Under the pieces are notes generated by a model. That model did not search any database, had not been told where the DNA came from, and saw only the letters and a list, made by a program, of their open reading frames with translations. Position numbers and translations under genes: made by a program. Below are positions 31,941 through 38,824 of a stretch of DNA of 64,000 bases, piece by piece (the first letter of the stretch is position 1; every line of letters begins with the position of its first letter). Source of the DNA: Symsagittifera roscoffensis (Eukaryota; Xenacoelomorpha; Acoela; Convolutidae); the NCBI RefSeq assembly GCF_963678635.1, contig NC_087063.1, forward strand, positions 31,634,599 to 31,698,598. The letters are read 5' to 3'.

Positions 31941-32961
31941 AGGGATGGAGCCGCGCTTCATCAGCTGGAACGCTGCCGCCGCGCACACGTTTGACTTCTC
32001 ATTTCCTGATGCTTGGAGTAGAAAGAAGATCAAGGCACTACCTTCCAGGAGACCAGAGGTCTCGGCCGAAATGTGGAACGAAGTGTATTCTCCCACGGAT
32101 GACTTATCGAGACTGAAGTGGTCAGGAGAAGCGAAAGTAGCGATGCTGGAGGTGGCAAGGGAGAGCAGAGGAGGCTCATATATAACGATAGAAGACCTGG
32201 CTCCACATGGCGAGGAGTTGGTAGAATTCCTGGTGGATGATGAATTGTTTAATTACGCAGGAGACATGACCGTACCGGCTCGGCCGGATTCGGGCACAGA
32301 CGCACGACAAGGACCCTCGGGACCCAAGCCAAAGCCTGATGCGGACGACGATGAATTGATGGATCAGGACGATAACGATGACGAGACTGGAAATAAGACG
32401 GAAAAAGCGGGAGAGACCGATCTAGGAGCGTTGGAGAGGGACTTGCTAGAATACCGGTTCAGTGAAGACGACGATGGGGAAGTCGATGGGAGTTTATTGC
32501 TGATGGCACCATCGTCCTTCATGTCTGCTACAAAGGAGGCGTCGGCCGATCTATCTCCGATGGACCCAATAAGCCAGGCTAGAGAGTGCCGAAGCAGGGG
32601 TCCGCAGAGACTGCTTCATGAATCACCGAGGAGGAGGAAAATCGAGGAGTCAATGAAGATATCATTCCTCAGTACGTTACCAGAAGAGCAATGGGAAAGA
32701 TATCAAATGGAACTGGAAGGCAAGACAGGAGCAACCTGGAGCCGAGTGAACTTCATGGAAAAATCATGGGACGTGATACGACGATATGGGACACAGTCCA
32801 TAATGAAGGTGGGATTGAATCAACCCATCATGCGTGAGGTCCTGGAGAAAATAGTGAACTCCATGGAGTCGGATGTTCTGACCGAGTCAGTTACAGAAGA
32901 CAGTGCCGATGATCAGCAGGGCACAAAAAAATTACTTGTTAGAGAGCCAAAAAAGGGCTGA
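31924..32961 (+). CDS. unrecognised accessory protein (ORF A4), acidic centre
   Basis: 345 codons from the ATG at 31924, overlapping the A3 end by 17 bases, which suggests coupled or reinitiated translation. Residues about 115-180 are strongly acidic (DADDDELMDQDDNDD). The rest is mixed helical. No family recognised. The last codons are CCA AAA AAG GGC TGA. This places the heptamer A_AAA_AAG in the correct phase for -1 slippage into ORF A5. By analogy with Gag, A4 could be the abundant product and A4-A5 a rarer fusion. Confidence 0.65.
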   Translation: MLKWSEGMEPRFISWNAAAAHTFDFSFPDAWSRKKIKALPSRRPEVSAEMWNEVYSPTDDLSRLKWSGEAKVAMLEVARESRGGSYITIEDLAPHGEELVEFLVDDELFNYAGDMTVPARPDSGTDARQGPSGPKPKPDADDDELMDQDDNDDETGNKTEKAGETDLGALERDLLEYRFSEDDDGEVDGSLLLMAPSSFMSATKEASADLSPMDPISQARECRSRGPQRLLHESPRRRKIEESMKISFLSTLPEEQWERYQMELEGKTGATWSRVNFMEKSWDVIRRYGTQSIMKVGLNQPIMREVLEKIVNSMESDVLTESVTEDSADDQQGTKKLLVREPKKG

Positions 32962-33965
32962 AGAGACTGAAAGGAAAGTCAGGGAGTCGAGTCGTGAACC
33001 AGAGGGTGGTGAAGTCAAAAGCCAAGGCAGTGGTGACCTCTCTGATTAGTGCGGGTCGTTCAGGCGAGAGCGGGCAAGGAGATGGTGCGACACCAGCCGG
33101 GGGAGAAAAAGAAAACCTGATACCCCCTATGCTCTTGGCAGGTCTGACCATAACCGCCACGAGATCGAAGAAGACGGCGCGAACCCTGGCAGACACTAAG
33201 TTAGAACTGGAAATCCTCAGTCAATGTGGATCTGGAGGACTTGAAGATTATAGACCCTCGCGAATCAACATGGCCAAGTTGAAACTGGAAGGACAACTCG
33301 ACGTGGTCGAGTACAGTCGAATAACTGTGCCGGAATCGGTCCACATGGGAGATCCGGCAGGGGGTTATGTGGAGATGTTGAAAACGAGGAACTCCGCGAG
33401 AGGGCACCTGATGGCTTGGAGCGAGAAGCGAGTCATGCAGGAATATCTGAAAGAGCTCACGGAGAATTCGAACTTAAATCGAAAAGAATACGGAACGGTA
33501 ATGTCCTCTGAAGCGAACGAAGTCGGATTGGAAAAATTGCTAGAAATCTCCTGGAGGGCGGCCCTCCAGAGATACTTCGACGAGGCGATGCATGCACCTG
33601 CTACGGTGGCGGCATACCTGGCTCATCCTTGCGTGAGAACTGATCTGCAAGTACGGTTGGCTTGGTGCTTGATGGGCATCAGGAAAGCGGAGTATGAAGC
33701 CAGTAATGATTCGAAATCACGGGAACAGGAACTGGAGTTGATGGAAGCTCTGCGAGCGTTGATTTCGAAAGACGATTCTGCGATAGCATGGGCTAAGCGT
33801 AAGGATGCCCTTTGCTTTGTCAGGTTCGTGGTGGATCGTATCCCCACTCCTGTTTTGAGAGAATGCATAAAGATCATTCGGCAAAAGGGAGTTGATTGTG
33901 AAAGGAACTTCCTTAGGGCACTCCTGGAACTATATCAGGACATGCCATTGACTGTGCCAAGCTAG
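32943..33965 (+). CDS. unrecognised accessory protein (ORF A5), probable frameshift extension of A4
   Basis: Open in the -1 frame relative to A4 from 32943 to TAG 33963. The first possible internal start is GTG at 32994; no ATG occurs until later, which favours translation by frameshift. It is helical and basic at the start, with a long region around ISWRAALQRYFDEAMHAPATVAAYLAH. No family recognised. ORF A6 continues in the same frame after a single TAG. Confidence 0.6.
   Translation, partial: RAKKGLKRLKGKSGSRVVNQRVVKSKAKAVVTSLISAGRSGESGQGDGATPAGGEKENLIPPMLLAGLTITATRSKKTARTLADTKLELEILSQCGSGGLEDYRPSRINMAKLKLEGQLDVVEYSRITVPESVHMGDPAGGYVEMLKTRNSARGHLMAWSEKRVMQEYLKELTENSNLNRKEYGTVMSSEANEVGLEKLLEISWRAALQRYFDEAMHAPATVAAYLAHPCVRTDLQVRLAWCLMGIRKAEYEASNDSKSREQELELMEALRALISKDDSAIAWAKRKDALCFVRFVVDRIPTPVLRECIKIIRQKGVDCERNFLRALLELYQDMPLTVPS
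32949..32955 (+). promoter_or_regulatory. candidate -1 ribosomal frameshift site A_AAA_AAG
   Basis: The heptamer is A AAA AAG in the zero frame of ORF A4, one codon before its TGA (32959-32961). The -1 frame is ORF A5, open from 32943. The sequence is a known efficient -1 slippery class. Short complementary segments (GACT...AGTC) occur downstream, but I did not establish a stimulatory stem-loop or pseudoknot. Confidence 0.65.
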
Positions 33966-33977
33966 GAGTCGAATGAT

Positions 33978-36053
33978 ATGGAAAGCTATCGCAAGTTGGA
34001 AGAGGTGAGAAGATATTCCAACAAAGAATTGAAAGTGAGCCGAGAGTTGATTGAAGCGGTCAGAGGACAAAAAGAGTTTGCAACACTAGGGAAACTGAAG
34101 TCGTTCCAATATGTGTCTGGCATACCGGGGATGGCGTATAATCCCTTCGTGAATGAAGAAGCCAGGGAAGCGTACTTCGACTATGAGCAAGTCATAATAC
34201 TCGATTTCTGGGTTGAACGTATTAAAGAAACTGGGATGCTGATGGTGGAACAACCCAAGCGGGGAATTATCTTGGAAGAACGAGTGGTCGAACCCTCGGT
34301 TCCCGAGCTAAAGGGGCAAGTGAGTTTTGATTGTGGTTCTTGGGACGGTCCCTTGAAAACCAGTCTAGTGACGATGTGGGAACTCATGAAGCCTTCGTGG
34401 TGTCCTCATCCTAACGCCGGCTTAATCTGGGACATGACAGCGGATGTCATGTTAGACCGAGATGATGACGCGAGTCTACATGATCTGGCCATGATACACC
34501 ATCTGCTGGCCATGAAGTTGACGAAGCGGAAGAGCAATCCATCCACGGAGCTGCCTGAAGAAAGTCCATCGAGCGATTGGTTGAAGCAAGGCACATGCTT
34601 GGCTCAACAAAGTAGGATGGAAGGGCATGTTTGCAACTTGGGACACTGCCTGATTACGCTGAGCGAGCAGCATCGACAACTGGCACGATTGTACGGAAGA
34701 TTGAGCATGTCAGATAAGAGTGCCATGGAGTTGGTCGCAGACTGCCATGGGGTGACAGACGTAAACTTGATCACAGCCCTGGGATTTTGTAGCATGACGA
34801 GTTCGATAGAATCGCTTGAGCGCCTAGAGCGTGCCCATGAGCTAGTGACGTCCCTCAGCGTGGAGGTATTCCCTGGAGCGTTACAGACAGAGCAGAAGAT
34901 TGGGGGCTGGCGAGAAGCTCTAGAAAATGAAATGAATCTGAAGGATAGTGAAGCCTATCACAGACCTACTGGTTCAAAATATATGGTGGGTTCAAGCTCC
35001 GCGCCATACTGTAATAGCAAGTATCCTACGCACATGGTGGTAATGGATGCGAGGACGCAACAAGTATTGGTTGACCAACTTTTCTCTGTGCCAAAGTGCG
35101 TGAGGTTGGCCAGAATGTCGGAAAAGTCATATGACTTGTTGGCAAAGATCTTTCGGGCAGTCCCGAAGAGATCCGAAAGCGAGTTGCAAGACGTTGTGGG
35201 TGAAGAGTTCATGAGACTGAACGAAGGCAATGTGAGTGAGTTCCAGAAACAGAAAGCGAGTGGAGCCTTACCCACTGAATTCCCCACAATAGAGGAAAAA
35301 GACGATTTACATAGAATTCTGATGGAAGTGGAACTGTTGCTGGGAGCCTCAGGATATCGGACCCGAAGGAACATAGTGAGAACCCATGGGGAGTATCCTT
35401 GCCACTGCTTGGCGCAGACGTTGTGGTACCCCAAACGCGGGAATCTGATGCTAGTATGGGACGTGGAGGAGTTGTACTCCACGGGGTTGCCCGATCAGAA
35501 TCAACAAGTGTCAATCGTGGTGGTTAGCGCCATGCTAGCAGTGAGATGGCTGGAGGCTAACGCGGACACAAGTCTGCAGGAGACGGCCGTGCCGACTCCT
35601 GAACAGCTGAGCAACGTAAAAATGAGTCGTGAATTGGATCTTTTCAGAACCACCTGCAAGGTTCTGAGGATACCTAAAGCCATTGAAAGAATATGGTCAA
35701 GGCAAAGATTGATGCCTTGGTTCCGTGCAGTGATGACATCATGGATGTATGAACGCGCGAAGCGTCACATGTCAAAGAACACGGAAGCCTATCAATCTTT
35801 CCAGCTAGATATAGGACCGGGAGCCTATAAGAGAGCTTTCTTGACGCACAGAAACGCGGTCACCACAGGGGTGAAGCGGGTAGCTGGAGCGCCTTGTGTT
35901 ACTGAAGATGAGAAGAAAGAGGTCTTAAGTGCTGACCTAGAACGAAACGTGAGCCTATGTCTTCACAACAGCTTTTGCAGGAACCGGGAGCAGAAGGTGA
36001 ATGTGGACTTGCTATCTTGTTGCAAACCGAGGCTGTTGGAACAGGAGAGTTAG
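33978..36053 (+). CDS. large unrecognised accessory protein (ORF A6)
   Basis: 691 codons from the ATG at 33978, in the same frame as A5 and only four codons after its TAG. Mostly alpha-helical by composition, with scattered His/Cys (CHCLAQTLWYP) and a WDVEELYSTGLPDQNQQV segment. No signal peptide, transmembrane helix or catalytic motif that I recognise. The ORF ends in TAG 36051. The same frame then continues for 26 acidic codons (ARNSMDMLEKVLEDSEDQDG) to TAA 36132. Size and openness argue that it was under selection until recently. Confidence 0.65.
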   Translation: MESYRKLEEVRRYSNKELKVSRELIEAVRGQKEFATLGKLKSFQYVSGIPGMAYNPFVNEEAREAYFDYEQVIILDFWVERIKETGMLMVEQPKRGIILEERVVEPSVPELKGQVSFDCGSWDGPLKTSLVTMWELMKPSWCPHPNAGLIWDMTADVMLDRDDDASLHDLAMIHHLLAMKLTKRKSNPSTELPEESPSSDWLKQGTCLAQQSRMEGHVCNLGHCLITLSEQHRQLARLYGRLSMSDKSAMELVADCHGVTDVNLITALGFCSMTSSIESLERLERAHELVTSLSVEVFPGALQTEQKIGGWREALENEMNLKDSEAYHRPTGSKYMVGSSSAPYCNSKYPTHMVVMDARTQQVLVDQLFSVPKCVRLARMSEKSYDLLAKIFRAVPKRSESELQDVVGEEFMRLNEGNVSEFQKQKASGALPTEFPTIEEKDDLHRILMEVELLLGASGYRTRRNIVRTHGEYPCHCLAQTLWYPKRGNLMLVWDVEELYSTGLPDQNQQVSIVVVSAMLAVRWLEANADTSLQETAVPTPEQLSNVKMSRELDLFRTTCKVLRIPKAIERIWSRQRLMPWFRAVMTSWMYERAKRHMSKNTEAYQSFQLDIGPGAYKRAFLTHRNAVTTGVKRVAGAPCVTEDEKKEVLSADLERNVSLCLHNSFCRNREQKVNVDLLSCCKPRLLEQES

Positions 36054-36134
36054 GGCACGGCCCGCAACTCCATGGACATGCTGGAGAAAGTGTTGGAAGA
36101 CAGCGAAGATCAGGATGGAGAAGTGATGGAATAA

Positions 36135-36870
36135 AGATGACCAAAGAAGAGAAGAGAAGGAGAGAAAACTTGATTTTATTTGTGTGCTAAAACTTAAACC
36201 AATCAACCAAGTTTTGATTATTGAACTTGTGAAACTTTTTGTTTTGATCTAGTTTGGTCAGACCAAACTTTGAAAACTGTTGCAATTGTTAAAATTGTTG
36301 AAATTCTTGATTTTAGTTATGGCTATTTATGTATGTATATAAGGAGCATAGGTGAGTATATTTACCTATTTATTCACGACTGAAGTTTTTAACCTGTGTA
36401 AGATACAAATTCACTGTGTGGCGACATGGTAAGTTTAAGTAAACTCGCTCGAGAAGGGTGGGTAACTCAATAACTTTCCTAGCCACAGAGTTTCTTAGTT
36501 TTAATATTGAAAGGACCGCATAGATGACTGATTATACTTGGTGAGTGAAGTTAAGTTAATTTTAACGGGTGCGTGGCCGTACCACGTCCCACTTTTTAAT
36601 CACAAAGAGCGAAAAGAAGTTTTATGGCAAGACGACGTAAGTGGTCAGAAAAGAAATTTTATCTAGGACACTCCTCATGGTGCAAATTTTGTGAAACTGT
36701 TGAAAGGCAGTGAGATGTAGTACGATGCCATTTGTGAACACGTAGTGAGTTGAGGTGGGGTAGATAAATTTCATTTTCTTATGCGATTTGTAAGATTGAT
36801 GGTAGAAAACTGGATAACTACTTGACGATAACCCGGTGTTATGCGATCAATAGGGACATTGATGGAGACT
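36135..36870 (+). other. non-coding 3' region of the retroelement
   Basis: Composition turns AT-rich after the A6 tail. No protein recognised. Faint resemblances to parts of the LTRs downstream were noticed but are too weak to call. It ends at the purine tract of LTR A. Confidence 0.5.
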
Positions 36871-36883
36871 TGTCCGGGGAGTA
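36871..36883 (+). promoter_or_regulatory. polypurine tract before LTR A
   Basis: TGTCCGGGGAGTA directly precedes the LTR start TGTG. The same motif precedes LTR B at 37846-37858. This is the expected plus-strand primer position for reverse transcription. Confidence 0.7.
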
Positions 36884-37761
36884 TGTGCCATTCTGCCAGA
36901 TGACACAGCACAACCTTCCGGCGACGTAAAAAAGAACGACTAAAGGCCTTATTGACGAAAAAGTATTGCGGAGGGTCGGAATATTCTAGAATTTTTATTT
37001 TTAAAATTTCGATTGGAAGAAGAATATTTCTCACAAATACGAAAAACGGCCATTTTGACTGAAAATGTGACGGAATAAAAAAGAACGACAGATATTGTGA
37101 AAAACAGTCGTACAAGAGACGGAAATTACGAAGCCTCTTATCGTGGCAACAACGCACGATAAGACACTTTTCAACAGATATTGGTGGAGAAGGAGGCTTC
37201 AGTGGGGGGAAGAAATATACCACGGGACCCTCCCGGGACACGAATTATAAGAGATAAGAGCGTTATCTCAGGAATATTACGGGAGCGGAGGCTTGGTCCC
37301 CCAGAGACTGTTCTATGTGAAGGGACTGTATAAACTAGTTTATAGCTGCTGGAATGTCATAGATCTTAATTAACACCGTTATTGTTTAATATTTCAGAAC
37401 ATGAGTAGCTAGAAAAAGGAAAGGGTCAATTCATCTCCAATGGATTTAATATAGAACTGTCACATAAAAACATGTTAAAATAGGTTGTTTGAGCCGTGTT
37501 TTTAATGACAATCACGTAGTCTGAGGATCCGAGACTCAGCTATGTGGTTGTGTTCGCATGTAAACGAAAGCTGATCAAAAGTCGTTTGACTGATGGCCTA
37601 AAAATGGTAACTTTTTACTTTGCCCTAAACAGACCAGAAAATCAACTGGCAAGGTCGAGACGGTGAAAAACGAGTAGAATTAAGGTAACTGACGCCTGCC
37701 AGTCGTTAATAGGTACTTTTCCTACGCTCCGTCGCTGTGTAGTATTTGGGCGAATGTTACA
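36884..37761 (+). repeat. 3' LTR A of the giant retroelement (878 bp)
   Basis: Starts TGTGCCATTC and ends GCGAATGTTACA. The end complements to TGTAACATTCGC, so the termini are short imperfect inverted repeats with TG...CA ends. Colinear with LTR B: shared blocks include TTTTTAAAATTTCGATT, a TATA box, a TTTCAG(A/..)GAATGAG-like block, GGAAAGGGT(C/T)(A/G)AT(T/C)CATCT, a CTGAGACC/CTGAGAC hairpin segment and the end. TATAAA at 37329-37334 is the likely promoter. Confidence 0.75.
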
Positions 37762-37845
37762 TTTTATGCATTTTGTAAATTCTGTTCGATGGCACTGGAC
37801 CATTTCAATGAAGACTACGAGACTCAATGAGGACATTGACCGGGC

Positions 37846-37858
37846 TGTCCGGGGAGTA
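37846..37858 (+). promoter_or_regulatory. polypurine tract before LTR B
   Basis: TGTCCGGGGAGTA, identical to the tract before LTR A. It is preceded by ~80 bases resembling the internal sequence upstream of LTR A's tract (GAGGACATTGACC versus AGGGACATTGATG). LTR B is therefore the 3' remnant of a second related element. Confidence 0.7.
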
Positions 37859-38749
37859 TGTGACATTCGAACAGAATGTACAAAAATGCAGTTTCGCAAT
37901 CGAATTTTTATCGACCAAAATAAAGAACATCGATCTGGGAAGATTGATGGTTTTAATGATTAGCGACGTTATGAACGATTGGACGAATTGGGAAGGGTTA
38001 GTTTTAACTGACATGCTAATTTTTAAAATTTCGATTTGGACATGAATGACACGTAACCTTTTATTATTTCGCACACACTGAAGCGGCGAAACACAACAAC
38101 AATAGTCGCAGTGGAAACAACTACGAGAAAACGACAACAGATTGAAATTGTAATTGGAGATTGTCAGGAACCCGAGAAAAGGAAGAGAACACGAGAAAAA
38201 AGAAGGGTTTTGGGACGGCGTGTCCAGCCTTCCAGAAAGAAGTAGGAGTGCTATTTCCCCGGATTCCAGAATCCGGAGGGGTCTCGGGCCCAGAACTCAA
38301 ACTGTTATATAAAAACTTTTAGCTTACTGGTCATGTCCTGAGTTGAATTTAATTAACATCCAGATTCATTTTCAGAGAATGAGAAGCTAGGAGTGAGGGA
38401 AAGGGTTGATCCATCTTCGATGGAGATGATGATTTCTATCTACTGAACAAAAACAATAGTAATATAATAAATAGTAGTAGCCCTGTTTTTAGGAGTGACC
38501 TCGTGGTCTGGGGATACTGAGACCCAGCCATGAGCTCACTCTTTTTGCATATAATTAAGTTAATTTGAGCGTTCTGGTCGAAGCCGGAAAGCAGTAACGT
38601 TTTGTCGACCCGATGTTAGGAAAACCACCAAAAGAACTGGCTTTGGCAGAGACGGTGAAAAGCATGTAGAGCTGTGTTTATACGCTAGCCAGTCGTTTTA
38701 GAACCTAGCTTTATTTTCGGTCGAAATGTACTTCCGAGCGAATGTTACA
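37859..38749 (+). repeat. LTR B, diverged second LTR adjoining CCT3 (891 bp)
   Basis: Starts TGTGACATTCG and ends CGAATGTTACA, nearly perfect inverted termini. Same block order as LTR A but clearly diverged, so the two are not the pair of one recent insertion. A strong TATA box, TATATAAAAA, is at 38306-38315. The LTR ends 38 bases before the CCT3 start codon. Confidence 0.75.
38306..38315 (+). promoter_or_regulatory. TATA box in LTR B, candidate CCT3 promoter
   Basis: TATATAAAAA about 470 bases upstream of the CCT3 ATG. It is the best TATA element between the retroelement and CCT3. A splice-acceptor-like TTGTTTATAG ends at 38780, seven bases before the ATG. So a leader intron, or a trans-splice acceptor, is possible. 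Confidence 0.4.
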
Positions 38750-38787
38750 TGGTTATTGAATTTTTTGAATTGTTTATAGGTGACAGA

Positions 38788-38824
38788 ATGATGGGCCGTG
38801 GGGGAACTCCAATTATTATTTTGA
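38788..38824 (+). CDS. CCT3: CCT3 exon 1
   Basis: Encodes MMGRGGTPIIIL plus one base. The donor GTCAGT makes the AAC codon with exon 2, giving the conserved NQNTRRESG. An acceptor-like TTTATAG lies just upstream of the exon. Confidence 0.85.

Larger units (their letters stand above)
16620..37761 (+). mobile_element. giant Ty3/gypsy-like LTR retroelement with accessory ORFs
   Basis: GC-richer, gene-dense block between AT-rich flanks, all on the plus strand. Order: decayed 5' segment, gag, protease-RT-RNase H, integrase with a C-terminal macro domain, SGNH hydrolase-like ORF, second SGNH-like ORF, and several unrecognised ORFs, then purine tract and 3' LTR. The RT-RNase H-integrase order and GPF module fit Ty3/gypsy (Metaviridae-type) elements. 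The left boundary is uncertain: coding-like sequence fades near 16620 and no 5' LTR or primer-binding site was recognised. The element is therefore probably 5'-truncated or rearranged. The ~9 kb after integrase is far beyond the usual env-sized region, and I saw no signal peptide or fusion/transmembrane pattern of an envelope protein there. Confidence 0.85.

Noticed and set aside
26931-36053. Envelope gene downstream of integrase
   Set aside because: No signal peptide, furin-like site, fusion peptide or transmembrane helix was visible in any downstream ORF.
35957-36190. 77-codon frame overlapping the end of ORF A6
   Set aside because: It is out of phase with A6, and the in-phase acidic tail after TAG 36051 is a better continuation.
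36871-37761. LTR start placed at TGTCCGG
   Set aside because: The TG at TGTG(C/A)CATTC gives inverted termini with GAATGTTACA and leaves TGTCCGGGGAGTA as the purine tract, which is the more consistent boundary.
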